64,000 bases of DNA, taken from NCBI GenBank assembly GCA_017527495.1, contig JAFXPY010000024.1, positions 25,763-89,762 on the forward strand, given 5' to 3'. Positions 44,405-53,347 of this stretch are shown in pieces. Within the stretch, counting starts at the first letter, position 1; every line of letters starts with the position of its first letter. This DNA comes from Paludibacteraceae bacterium (GTDB lineage Bacteria > Bacteroidota > Bacteroidia > Bacteroidales > Paludibacteraceae). The notes below the pieces were generated by a model, which saw only the letters and a program-made list of their open reading frames with translations, had not been told where the DNA came from and searched no databases. A program made the position numbers and the translations under genes.

Positions 44405-46099
44405 TTATTTTATCTCTAACTCTTTGAATTTGGCACGGCGTTTTTCGTCTTGCAACAAGAGATTGAGTTTAAACTGTCCGTCGCGCATCCCTTCTTCGAT
44501 ACATCTCTTTTTGAATTTGTCGAAAGCATGTCTGACAAGTCGATGAGTTGCAGGGTCTTGCAGACGAAACGACTTACGCTTGCCATGATATTCCTCATTG
44601 TTGTCTTGCAAAAACTTATCCACTGCATGTGTGAATGTCTCGGCTTGATCCTGAGTTATATTTTGGTCTTTGAACTCATAGTAGAACTCATAGCGTGAAT
44701 TTTCAACATCGGCAAATCCTACAAAGAAATTGGTTTTCATCTCGGTCAGCTCCTCTGCTTTTGCCACTGCATCTACAAACTGTTTTTCGTGCAGTTTCTC
44801 ACCTGTGAGCGACACTATACCATTCACTTTCTGCACCATGTGGACAGTAGGTGTGTTCTCAAACTTTGGTCCTACTTCAATCAAGTCGTTCATATTGTAA
44901 CGATACAAGCCCGACAATGTTGTTACGTATGCATTATAGCGTTTGCCTTGCTCTAATTCATAGATATTGTAGAAATGCGGATCGGGTGAATCAAGCTCTG
45001 ATTCCTCAACAAACTCATAGAAATGGAAGTGAGGAAACATAACGGTATTGATTGTATTGTCAAGCACCAGACCAAAACGGCACTCGGTTGAGAAATAGCC
45101 TAATTCCTGATAGAAGGTATGATTAGGGAACCAATCAGCAAATTTATCGACATATATCTTTGTATTACCGCATTTCCAAGTACTCATCATCTGAATATGA
45201 GGCCAATAGTGCTTTGGCAATATGCGGCCATATTTTTCTTTGAGCTGGCGCAATTCGGCTGCCCTGGCCGGATCGGGTTTTATCTTGGCAAGAAGCTTTT
45301 TGCGTAAATCACTGCTTATCTCAAAATTCTCACTTATGGTGCCTTTTTCTATATCATTGATTATCTCATCAAGATTTTCGTCAACAGTCTTTTGCATTTC
45401 AAGTACTGAAGACGGATTGGGCATAACGAAGAGAGTTACATTACGCTGCATTGTGATGCGCATAAGCGCATAGTATTTTGCGGCATAATTGGTTATCTCA
45501 AATATCTCAGGAATAGAGGCATACATCTGACGAATAAAATCAGGTGCATTATGTTGAACAAAACCACTTGCTGAGCCAAATATCGTTCCGTCAGGGGCAT
45601 TACCCTCGTGATACTTGCTGACCATAAACACTACGGCACCTGAGAAGGTATAACGGCGTTGTTTGATAAAGTTGTAGAGCCACAACTTTGTCATTTTGCT
45701 ATACACATTGTTGAGATACTCTTTCGACATTGGCACCCATTTAGGCGCATTTGTTGTTCCTGATGTAGTGGCATACATCAGCGGTTTGCCCGGTATAAGT
45801 ATATCGCTTTCGCCATTCTTGTGCTTCTCTATATATGGACGAAGTGCTTCATAATCATTTACCGGCACATACTTTCGATAAGCTCGGAATAATTGTTCAG
45901 GACCGCGAGCTTTGAGTATTTCTTCGAAGTGATGCTCCCTGCCATACTCAGTGTCTTTGGCTTCACTGAGGATTTTTCTCAGAGTCATATCACTTGCAAT
46001 ACGCGGAGCAAGAGAGGCGCTACGCAATCGCATCATTTGTATTCCGCCTTGCATGGCAAGAGCCAGATTGGGCAGAAAAACTTTTCGTTCAGCTTTCAT
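44405..46099 (-). CDS. GH3-family adenylate-forming protein, copy 2
   Basis: The protein has 564 residues, exactly the length of copy 1 and alignable with it throughout. The same motifs are present: 'YATTSGTTNAPKWVPMS' (about 109-125), 'GYFSTECRFGLVLDN' and 'LYRYNMNDLIEVG'. The two share roughly 60% of residues by eye, so the duplication is old. The largest differences are near 130-165 and 265-290. Copy 2 is 54 bp downstream of the ABC-2 permease, separated by a short palindrome (TGCCGCATGCGACA region), and no own promoter is seen. It probably ends the polysaccharide export operon. Its substrate is unknown. Confidence 0.86.
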   Translation of the reverse strand: MKAERKVFLPNLALAMQGGIQMMRLRSASLAPRIASDMTLRKILSEAKDTEYGREHHFEEILKARGPEQLFRAYRKYVPVNDYEALRPYIEKHKNGESDILIPGKPLMYATTSGTTNAPKWVPMSKEYLNNVYSKMTKLWLYNFIKQRRYTFSGAVVFMVSKYHEGNAPDGTIFGSASGFVQHNAPDFIRQMYASIPEIFEITNYAAKYYALMRITMQRNVTLFVMPNPSSVLEMQKTVDENLDEIINDIEKGTISENFEISSDLRKKLLAKIKPDPARAAELRQLKEKYGRILPKHYWPHIQMMSTWKCGNTKIYVDKFADWFPNHTFYQELGYFSTECRFGLVLDNTINTVMFPHFHFYEFVEESELDSPDPHFYNIYELEQGKRYNAYVTTLSGLYRYNMNDLIEVGPKFENTPTVHMVQKVNGIVSLTGEKLHEKQFVDAVAKAEELTEMKTNFFVGFADVENSRYEFYYEFKDQNITQDQAETFTHAVDKFLQDNNEEYHGKRKSFRLQDPATHRLVRHAFDKFKKRCIEEGMRDGQFKLNLLLQDEKRRAKFKELEIK

Positions 46100-46153
46100 T
46101 CAATTTTGTTTCGTTTTGTTTTGCCGCATGCGACAATGGGTGTTAAATAAAAC

Positions 46154-47026
46154 TTATACTGTATCCATAAATGAGCGTTGCACCTTGTTAAAGGTTATTA
46201 TACCGAGGAACAGCAACACTACCATAAATGCAAAACTATATCCTAACATCCACCACTCATGCACACCAACACCCAACATACCGTATTTGAAAAATTCAAC
46301 AATACCGGTTATAGGGTTTAACTGCATAAGAAGGCGTAATTTTTCATTTGTTATGGTGCTCAGCGGATAAATTACCGGTGTGGCATACATCCAAAGAGAC
46401 ACAAAGAAAGACAAGAGCAACTGAAGGTCGCGATATTTTGTGGTGAAAGACGAGAACAAAATACCAAAACCTAAAGCCAAACCTGCCAACAACAACACCA
46501 ATACGGGCAGCAATAGCGCATACCAATTGGTTTGAATTGTTACATCAGTGAATATAATATAATAAAGATAGACAAGGAAAAACAACGAGAGCTGAATACT
46601 GAAACGCACCAAATTGCTTGTTACATTGGCTATCGGTACAACAAGGCGAGGAAAATAGACCTTGCCAAATATGCCGGCATTATCAACAAAGGTGTTGGAA
46701 GTCTTGGTCAGACAGTCGGCAAAATACTGCCACATTGCTATACCGGCAAGATAGAATAATGGTTGCGGAAGTCCGTCGGTTGATATTTTGGCTATGCCAC
46801 CAAACACAACCATATACATTATTGTTGTCATGGCCGGTTGAATCAAGAACCACAACGGGCCTAAAATGGTTTGTTTATATTGAGTTATGATGTTGCGTTT
46901 TACGAAGAGCATACACAAATCGCGATAGCGCCACAACTCTTTGAAATCAATCTCCAACAAACCTGATTTAGGCTTGATTATAGTTGTATATTCTTGTTCC
47001 TTATTTTGTTCTATTGCTTGTTCCAT
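46154..47026 (-). CDS. ABC-2 type polysaccharide export permease (Wzm-like)
   Basis: The protein has 290 residues. A ~45-residue cytosolic N-terminus ends in 'YRDLCMLFVKRNIITQYKQT', the amphipathic interface helix before TM1. About six transmembrane segments follow, with 'TILGPLWFLIQPAMTTIMYM' (TM1) and 'LNPITGIVEFFKYGML' before TM6, both landmarks of Wzm/TagG-like permeases. It should export a lipid-linked polysaccharide across the inner membrane together with an ATPase (Wzt-like). No such ATPase is encoded next to it or elsewhere in the window. It follows fcl by 3 bp. Confidence 0.88.
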   Translation of the reverse strand: MEQAIEQNKEQEYTTIIKPKSGLLEIDFKELWRYRDLCMLFVKRNIITQYKQTILGPLWFLIQPAMTTIMYMVVFGGIAKISTDGLPQPLFYLAGIAMWQYFADCLTKTSNTFVDNAGIFGKVYFPRLVVPIANVTSNLVRFSIQLSLFFLVYLYYIIFTDVTIQTNWYALLLPVLVLLLAGLALGFGILFSSFTTKYRDLQLLLSFFVSLWMYATPVIYPLSTITNEKLRLLMQLNPITGIVEFFKYGMLGVGVHEWWMLGYSFAFMVVLLFLGIITFNKVQRSFMDTV

Positions 47027-47029
47027 ATC

Positions 47030-48202
47030 TTATAATCCTATGCTTTGTAGATACCATTTATACAATTTTTCTACTCCTTCTTCTATTTCTATCTTATGGT
47101 GCCAACCCAAACTATGCAGTTTGCTGACATCAATCAACTTGCGCATCGTCCCATCAGGTTTTGATGCATCAAAGATTATTTCGCCTTCAAAGCCTACAGA
47201 CTTGACTATCAATTGTGCAAGTTCAGCTATTGTCAGTTCTTTGCCTGTACCAACATTGATATGACAATTGCGTATTTCGCCAAGTTGCGGAATTGCTCCG
47301 CCCCGACCTTCAGTATTATCGCGGTCGGAAGCACCATCGATAGCAACGCCACACAATGCTTTGCTATATTGTTTTGTTCCGACTATATCGCAGAAATCAA
47401 CATGTTCGAGCACATAAACCGACGCATCTGCCATTTCTTCACTCCACAAAAACTCACGCAAGGGTTTGCCTGTTCCCCAAAGCACTACTTTGTTGGCAAA
47501 TATACCATATTTCTCTAATTTTGAGGCTATTTGCTCGTTGGTGTTTTTGCCATTAACACCTTCAACAGGCCGTAAATCCATATCTTTTCGAATGGCTTCC
47601 CATTTCTGCTCGGCAAGCAATTTGGAAAGAAATATCTTGCGCATCATGGCCGGCATGACATGCGAGTTTTCAAGATGGAAATTGTCGTTTGGCCCATAGA
47701 GGTTGGTAGGCATAACGGCTATATAATTTGTTCCATATTGAAGGTTGAAACTTTCGCACATCTTCAATCCCGCTATCTTGGCTATTGCATACGGCTCATT
47801 GGTGTATTCAAGTTCAGAAGTAAGCAGAGCTGTTTCGCTCATAGGCTGCGGAGCATTCTTAGGATATATACATGTTGAGCCTAAGAACAAAAGCTTTTTC
47901 ACTCCATGACGGAAACTCTCACCTATCACATTCTGTTGTATCTGCAAGTTTTTGTAGATAAAATCAGCACGATACAAGCTATTTGCCATTATTCCTCCCA
48001 CAAAAGCAGCTGCAAGTACTACATACTCAGGCTTTTCTTCATCAAAAAATTGTCTCACAGCTTGTCCGTCGAGCAAATCTAATTCAGCATGTGTTCTGCC
48101 AATGACATTAGTATAACCCTTTGATTTGAGGTTATTGTAGATTGCCGAGCCCACAAGTCCGCGATGTCCGGCAACATATATCTTTGCGTCTTTTTGTATC
48201 AT
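47030..48202 (-). CDS. fcl: GDP-L-fucose synthase
   Basis: I chose the ATG at 48202, overlapping the gmd stop by one base (TGATG), giving 390 residues; a TTG one codon earlier is possible. 'IYVAGHRGLVGSAIYNNL' carries the NADP-binding GxxGxxG. 'FLGSTCIYPKNAPQPMSET' includes the catalytic Ser (about 107), and 'YAIAKIAGLKMC' has the YxxxK pair (about 137-141). It converts GDP-4-keto-6-deoxymannose to GDP-L-fucose, completing the path begun by Gmd. It is about 70 residues longer than the E. coli enzyme, with insertions near 200-235 and 270-300, as in other Bacteroidota. Confidence 0.95.
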   Translation of the reverse strand: MIQKDAKIYVAGHRGLVGSAIYNNLKSKGYTNVIGRTHAELDLLDGQAVRQFFDEEKPEYVVLAAAFVGGIMANSLYRADFIYKNLQIQQNVIGESFRHGVKKLLFLGSTCIYPKNAPQPMSETALLTSELEYTNEPYAIAKIAGLKMCESFNLQYGTNYIAVMPTNLYGPNDNFHLENSHVMPAMMRKIFLSKLLAEQKWEAIRKDMDLRPVEGVNGKNTNEQIASKLEKYGIFANKVVLWGTGKPLREFLWSEEMADASVYVLEHVDFCDIVGTKQYSKALCGVAIDGASDRDNTEGRGGAIPQLGEIRNCHINVGTGKELTIAELAQLIVKSVGFEGEIIFDASKPDGTMRKLIDVSKLHSLGWHHKIEIEEGVEKLYKWYLQSIGL

Positions 48203-49248
48203 CAAGCTTTCTCCAAATCGTGTTTCATCATTATTTTAATCAGTTGCTCAAATGAGGTCTTTGTCGGATTCCAACCCAAGAGTGTTTTTGCCTTTGTCGG
48301 GTCGCCGAGCAACTGCTCCACTTCGGTTGGACGGAAATACTTAGGATCTACTTCCACAAGCACTCGTCCTGTTGCCTGGTCAATACCTTTTTCGTCAACA
48401 CCCTTTCCTTCCCAGCGCAATTCAATGCCTGCTTCACGGAATGCAAGAGTACAAAACTCTCTGACGGTGTGCATCTCGCCTGTTGCGATGACAAAATCTT
48501 CTGGTGTCGGGTGCTGCATAATGAGCCACATGCACTCAACATAATCTTTGGCATAACCCCAATCGCGCTTAGCGTCAAGATTACCCAAATAGAGTTTGTC
48601 TTGTTTGCCTTTACTTATTGCCGCTGCTGCAAGTGTTATTTTGCGTGTAACAAAAGTCTCGCCGCGACGCTCCGACTCATGATTGAACAAGATGCCATTC
48701 ACGGCAAACATACCGTATGCTTCACGATAGTTTTTCGTAATCCAAAAAGCATATTGTTTTGCCACACCATACGGACTGCGAGGATAGAAAGGCGTAGTCT
48801 CTTTTTGAGGAATTTCCTGCACCTTGCCAAACAACTCAGATGTTGAGGCTTGATAGATTTTTGTTTTCTTTTCCATGCCAAGCATGTGAACAGCTTCAAG
48901 CAATCTCAGTGTACCTATAGCATCAGCTTCGGCTGTGTATTCCGGCACATCAAATGACACTTTCACATGGCTCTGCGCTGCAAGGTTATATATCTCATCA
49001 GGTTGAATTTCCTGAATTATTCTGATGAGCGACGACGAATCGGTCATATCGCCATAGTGCAGATTGATTGCCCTACTCTTTTTCATGTCGCGCACCCACT
49101 CGTTGAGATACAAGTGTTCGATACGACCGGTGTTGAAAGACGACGAACGGCGCAATATGCCATGAACCTCATAGCCTTTTTGAAGCAAAAATTCTGCTAA
49201 AAAAGAGCCGTCTTGACCTGTTATACCTGTTATTAAAGCAATTTTCAT
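48202..49248 (-). CDS. gmd: GDP-mannose 4,6-dehydratase
   Basis: The protein has 348 residues. '[19 protein letters not shown]' is the NADP-binding start of Gmd. '[10 protein letters not shown]' carries the catalytic Thr/Ser and Glu, and '[15 protein letters not shown]' the YxxxK pair (about 154-158). '[20 protein letters not shown]' is the usual substrate-binding segment. It makes GDP-4-keto-6-deoxymannose, the substrate of the next gene product Fcl. The two genes overlap by one base. GDP-fucose may serve this polysaccharide or protein O-fucosylation, which some Bacteroidota perform. Confidence 0.97.
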   Translation of the reverse strand: MKIALITGITGQDGSFLAEFLLQKGYEVHGILRRSSSFNTGRIEHLYLNEWVRDMKKSRAINLHYGDMTDSSSLIRIIQEIQPDEIYNLAAQSHVKVSFDVPEYTAEADAIGTLRLLEAVHMLGMEKKTKIYQASTSELFGKVQEIPQKETTPFYPRSPYGVAKQYAFWITKNYREAYGMFAVNGILFNHESERRGETFVTRKITLAAAAISKGKQDKLYLGNLDAKRDWGYAKDYVECMWLIMQHPTPEDFVIATGEMHTVREFCTLAFREAGIELRWEGKGVDEKGIDQATGRVLVEVDPKYFRPTEVEQLLGDPTKAKTLLGWNPTKTSFEQLIKIMMKHDLEKA

Positions 49249-49263
49249 AACTCCGTGTTTTTT

Positions 49264-50592
49264 CTATGATATTCCGATGCCTTCATAGGTGAAGCCTAAC
49301 GACTGCAACTCATTTTTGTCGTATATATTTCTGCCGTCAAGAACAAGATTTCCTTTCATTGTTTTCTTTATCACACTCCATGTCGGCATACGAAATTCTT
49401 TCCATTCTGTCACTAAAAGTAGAGCATCTGCCTCAAGCGTTGCATCATATATATCAGTTGCAAAATAAACTGAATCTATTTGATTTTTTGCTGTCAATAT
49501 ACGCTTTGCTTCATTTATTGCCACAGGATCGAAAACTCTGATGTTACACTTGCTCTGCAACAACTTATCAATCAGCACAAGCGATGGTGCCTCGCGCATA
49601 TCGTCGGTATTGGGTTTGAAACTCAGTCCCCAGATTGCTATAGTCTTGTTTTCAAGTGTTCCAAAATGTTTCACCAACTTATTGTAGAGCACTTCTTTTT
49701 GTTTGTGGTTGACTTGTTCTACCGCCTCAAGTACCTGCATATCATAGCCATTCTGTTTGGCTGTATGAATGAGTGCTTTCACATCTTTGGGAAAGCATGA
49801 ACCTCCGTAGCCTATACCGGAATAAAGGAATTTCGTTCCTATGCGCGCATCTGTACCTATGCCTTTTCTAACCATATTGACATCAGCTCCAACGAGTTCG
49901 CAAAGATTGGCAATATCGTTCATGAAACTGATTCGTGTGGCAAGCATTGAGTTGGCTGCATATTTGGTCATTTCGGCTGAAGGAATATCCATAAATATCA
50001 CTCTGAAGTTATTGAGCAAAAAAGGTCGATACAATTTTGTCATCAATTCTTTGGCTTTCTCGCTTTCCACACCGACGACAACACGATCAGGACTCATAAA
50101 ATCGTTGATAGCATCACCTTCCTTCAAAAACTCAGGGTTTGAAGCCACGTCAAAAGTTATGTCAACTCCTCGTTTGCGTTGTTCTTCTTTGATTACTGCC
50201 TTCACCTTTTGCGCCGTACCTACGGGAACGGTGCTTTTCGTGACCAAAAGGATATATTTGTTCATTGTTTGCCCGATTGTTTTAGCCACTTCGAGCACAT
50301 ATTTCAAATCAGCAGAGCCATCCTCATCAGGCGGTGTGCCTACAGCACTAAACACAACCTCTACATCATCTATCACCTCAGCAAGAGATGTTGTGAAATG
50401 CAATCTATCGGCCTGTTTGTTGCGTATAACCATATTCTCCAAACCGGGTTCATAGATAGGGATGATATTGTTTTTGAGATTGTCAATTTTGTTTTTGTCA
50501 ACATCAACACAAGTTACATCAACTCCCATCTCGGCAAAACATGTTCCCGAAACCAAACCGACATATCCTGTTCCAACTATTGCTATTTTCAT
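49264..50592 (-). CDS. ugd: UDP-glucose 6-dehydrogenase family protein
   Basis: The protein has 442 residues. 'IAIVGTGYVGLVSGTCFAEM' gives the NAD-binding GxGYVG. 'NPEFLKEGDAINDF' and 'GIGYGGSCFPKDVKALI' (catalytic Cys about 262) are diagnostic for UDP-glucose/GDP-mannose dehydrogenases. Length and motifs fit UDP-glucose dehydrogenase (TuaD-like) best, making UDP-glucuronic acid. Oxidation of UDP-GlcNAc, as by WbpA, cannot be excluded; it would feed the WlbA-like enzyme at 18761. It lies 9 bp after the kinase gene and 15 bp before gmd. Confidence 0.9.
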   Translation of the reverse strand: MKIAIVGTGYVGLVSGTCFAEMGVDVTCVDVDKNKIDNLKNNIIPIYEPGLENMVIRNKQADRLHFTTSLAEVIDDVEVVFSAVGTPPDEDGSADLKYVLEVAKTIGQTMNKYILLVTKSTVPVGTAQKVKAVIKEEQRKRGVDITFDVASNPEFLKEGDAINDFMSPDRVVVGVESEKAKELMTKLYRPFLLNNFRVIFMDIPSAEMTKYAANSMLATRISFMNDIANLCELVGADVNMVRKGIGTDARIGTKFLYSGIGYGGSCFPKDVKALIHTAKQNGYDMQVLEAVEQVNHKQKEVLYNKLVKHFGTLENKTIAIWGLSFKPNTDDMREAPSLVLIDKLLQSKCNIRVFDPVAINEAKRILTAKNQIDSVYFATDIYDATLEADALLLVTEWKEFRMPTWSVIKKTMKGNLVLDGRNIYDKNELQSLGFTYEGIGIS

Positions 50593-50601
50593 CTTTGAGA
50601 G

Positions 50602-53340
50602 TTACTGTTTTTTATCATTATCACTGCCGTATGCTGATTCTGTATCGTCATCATCGTCGTCTGAATAATAATTATTATTGCCACTTCCATAGCCATAACT
50701 ACTTCCATAGCCGTAGCCATAGCCATTTTTCTTGCGTCGTCTGCCGTATCTACCATACAAACCATAACCATAGCCGAAGCCATAACCATAGCCATAGGTT
50801 CCATAACCTCCATAGCCGTAACCATAGCCGTAACCATAGCCCTTGCTACCATATTTGGTACTTGACGCTGTTGGCAAGTCTGACAAAACGATATAAATAT
50901 TCTGCTTATTGTCGGCATATAATTGTTCAAGCACTGTCTCTGCAAAATGTTTGTTGGTAACATGTGCGCGAACAACAAAGAGTGTGATGTCAGTTATATC
51001 AAGCAGTGCGTATGCGTCCGACACCAAGCCAAGAGGCGAAGAGTCTATAATAATATAGTCATACCTTTCTTCAAGAATATTGAGCATTTCCACCACTTTG
51101 TCCGAACGAATTACTTCACCCGGGTTAGGTGGTACAGAACCGGCACGAATAAGATCAAATTGGAAAGGTGTATCTGTGTCAATCACCTCATCGAGTGTGC
51201 AATCTCCAATAAGATAGTTTGTTACACCATTGCCATTGTCCAAACCTAATTTCTCGTGAATATTAGGCTTGCGAATATCCATATCTATCAGCAATGTCTT
51301 TCTGCCTGTCATCGCATACAGAGCAGCAAGGTTGGTAGAAAGGAATGTCTTACCATCGCCCGACTCGGCAGAAGTTACGAGGATACGCTGTTTGTCTTTT
51401 TTCTGCACCGCAAAACCTATACGCGTACGCAAAGCACGCAACATCTCGGCATACGACGAACGCGGCCTTTTAGCAACAAAAGTAGGATTCTGGCTCTGAA
51501 CATGTCGCAACGAACCGATGAGCGAATATTTTGAGAGTTTTTCCGCTTCTGATGGTGTGCGAACAGAGTTGTTGATTATCTCGCGAACAATCAGATAGAC
51601 AAGCGGAATGAGAATACCAAAGAGCAAGTACATGATTGTTGTACGTCTTTTGGCTCCGGCATTGGTTATTGCTGTCGTTCTTGCGCGATCAAGTATGGTA
51701 TTGTCCGGCATGTTTGATGCCTTCTGTATCTCAGCCTCTGCACGTTTCTGCAAGAAGAAAGTATAGTAGTTGTCGTCAATACGATAGTTACGCTCTATCG
51801 CTACCATTTGAAGTTCTTTCTCCGGCAGATTTTGTATGTCGCGCTCTACATCAGCATAGCGGGCATGAAGGTCTTGACGCTCAATATCGAGTGAAGCACG
51901 CATGCTCTTGACAACCTCTTTGATTGCCATTTCTACATTCTGAATGTCTTTGGTATATTTGGCATAATACACATTCTTTTCGGTTACTTCATTACGCTGA
52001 AGACAGAGGTCGTTGTGCTGTTGAACAAGAGTCATCAACATCGACTCGTTGAGTCCAAGACTTGAAGGAGCGATTATTGTTCCTGCCTCGATATGGTCAT
52101 CGAGATATTTCGACAAATAATCAAGATATGTCTGGCGCAGATTGAGAGCCATCTCTTGTTGGTCGTAGTCTGCCATCTTACCCATCAATGTTCCTGCGTA
52201 AGAGGAGACATCAATAAACTTGTTCTGCTGGCGGAAATTGGTCATTGCACCTTCCGATACTACAAGTGATTCTTGCAGGTTGGCGAGCTGTTCGTTGATA
52301 AACTTGATTGAGTTGTCGGCAACATTATTTTTTCTGGCGAGGTTGTCTGCCTGATATACATCAACCAATTTATTGATGAAATCGCAGTCGCGTTGCGGCG
52401 TTTCACTCACCAGAGTCAGAGCCAACACTGATGCTTGAGCGGCGCCAATCCAGTCGAGCGTCAGCTTACCCTGAAATTCGCCGACCAAATCTTCGTGCGA
52501 ACGAAATCTTAGATATATCCTGCCTGTTCGTAAATTGGCTGTCGGCATAAACACACCTTTGAAATAAGGACATTCAAACCAACGGCCGAAATAACCAGAT
52601 TGCTTGAATTCCGTTTCGTCAATGGATATGTCGAATGTTCCATCCGCCAAGATGTCCATTGTGAAAAGCGTGCCATAAGTGGCAGGATGAGTTATCTCAA
52701 AGTTGTCGAGTACAGTAGGTGTTTCATTGTAGAGATTACGTTTTTTGAAACGTCCCTGAGTGATATATTCAACATTGAAGAAAGGCAAACTATCAACCAC
52801 TCTTGACATAAGGTCGTACGACTGCAAGATAAGCACTTGGTTCTTAGCGTTGGTAAATCCGGCATCTACACCGAAACCGGTCATCAGTGCTTGTGAGCCG
52901 TAAGTACTTCCATACTCTTGAATAATCATTGTTCCGCTCGAAACCCATGTTGGTATCCATTTGCGGTTTTGAATATAAGACAACACAAAAGCCACAATCA
53001 CACCAAGTACAAACAAGTACCAGTGTTGCATAATACGGAATACCCATTCAAGCAAGTTAAATCCTGAGTCATCCTCCTGCTGCGCATTTTGTTGCTGAGT
53101 AGGCTGACCGTATGGATTGCCGTATGGGTTGCCACTACCGTATGGATTTGAACCGTATGGATTGCTACCATAAGGATTTGAACCGTATGGATTGCTACCG
53201 TAAGGACTTGAACCGTATGGACTACTCCCGTATGGACTACTCCCATAAGGGCTTGAACCATAGGGACTATTTCCGTATGGACTATTTCCATATGGATGTT
53301 CTCCGTAAGGATTTTTGTTTTCTGTACTATCGTTTGCCAT
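50602..53340 (-). CDS. Wzc-like polysaccharide co-polymerase/BY-kinase with PYG-repeat N-terminus and Tyr/Gly-rich tail
   Basis: The protein has 912 residues. Residues 10-78 hold 14 PYG motifs, mostly in 5-residue units (NSPYG, SSPYG, SNPYG). A Wzz domain follows, with TM1 near 105-125, a long periplasmic coiled-coil region (about 330-520) and TM2 near 565-585. The BY-kinase domain has Walker A 'SAESGDGKTFLSTNLA' (about 645-660), Walker A' 'LLIDMDIRKPN' and Walker B 'YIIIDSSP'. Residues 830-912 contain about 22 tyrosines, largely as GY repeats, a basic RRRKK patch and a run of six Asp. The usual C-terminal cluster has 5-7 tyrosines. It should control chain length and Wza-coupled export by cyclic autophosphorylation. 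The gene begins 7 bp after the Wza-like gene. Confidence 0.92.
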   Translation of the reverse strand: MANDSTENKNPYGEHPYGNSPYGNSPYGSSPYGSSPYGSSPYGSSPYGSNPYGSNPYGSNPYGSNPYGSGNPYGNPYGQPTQQQNAQQEDDSGFNLLEWVFRIMQHWYLFVLGVIVAFVLSYIQNRKWIPTWVSSGTMIIQEYGSTYGSQALMTGFGVDAGFTNAKNQVLILQSYDLMSRVVDSLPFFNVEYITQGRFKKRNLYNETPTVLDNFEITHPATYGTLFTMDILADGTFDISIDETEFKQSGYFGRWFECPYFKGVFMPTANLRTGRIYLRFRSHEDLVGEFQGKLTLDWIGAAQASVLALTLVSETPQRDCDFINKLVDVYQADNLARKNNVADNSIKFINEQLANLQESLVVSEGAMTNFRQQNKFIDVSSYAGTLMGKMADYDQQEMALNLRQTYLDYLSKYLDDHIEAGTIIAPSSLGLNESMLMTLVQQHNDLCLQRNEVTEKNVYYAKYTKDIQNVEMAIKEVVKSMRASLDIERQDLHARYADVERDIQNLPEKELQMVAIERNYRIDDNYYTFFLQKRAEAEIQKASNMPDNTILDRARTTAITNAGAKRRTTIMYLLFGILIPLVYLIVREIINNSVRTPSEAEKLSKYSLIGSLRHVQSQNPTFVAKRPRSSYAEMLRALRTRIGFAVQKKDKQRILVTSAESGDGKTFLSTNLAALYAMTGRKTLLIDMDIRKPNIHEKLGLDNGNGVTNYLIGDCTLDEVIDTDTPFQFDLIRAGSVPPNPGEVIRSDKVVEMLNILEERYDYIIIDSSPLGLVSDAYALLDITDITLFVVRAHVTNKHFAETVLEQLYADNKQNIYIVLSDLPTASSTKYGSKGYGYGYGYGYGGYGTYGYGYGFGYGYGLYGRYGRRRKKNGYGYGYGSSYGYGSGNNNYYSDDDDDDTESAYGSDNDKKQ
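50605..50853. repeat. Coding repeat for the GY-rich kinase tail
   Basis: The plus strand shows runs of CCATAG, CCATAA and CCGTAG hexamers (minus: TAT/TAC-GGx) encoding alternating Tyr-Gly. Six-base units keep the frame, so slippage would change the number of tyrosines without disrupting the gene. Confidence 0.8.
53107..53314. repeat. 15-bp coding tandem repeat for PYG motifs
   Basis: From 53137 to 53301 eleven consecutive 15-bp units encode (N/S/E)(S/N/H)PYG pentapeptides; shorter or longer relatives lie at both ends. Neighbouring units are nearly identical at DNA level (four SSPYG, four SNPYG), pointing to recent expansion. The unit is a multiple of three, so copy-number change would stay in frame. 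Confidence 0.88.
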
Positions 53341-53347
53341 AACTTAA

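Noticed and set aside
46100..46153. Promoter for GH3 copy 2
   Set aside because: No TAnnTTTG element on the minus strand; only a short TGCCGCATGCGACA palindrome is present.
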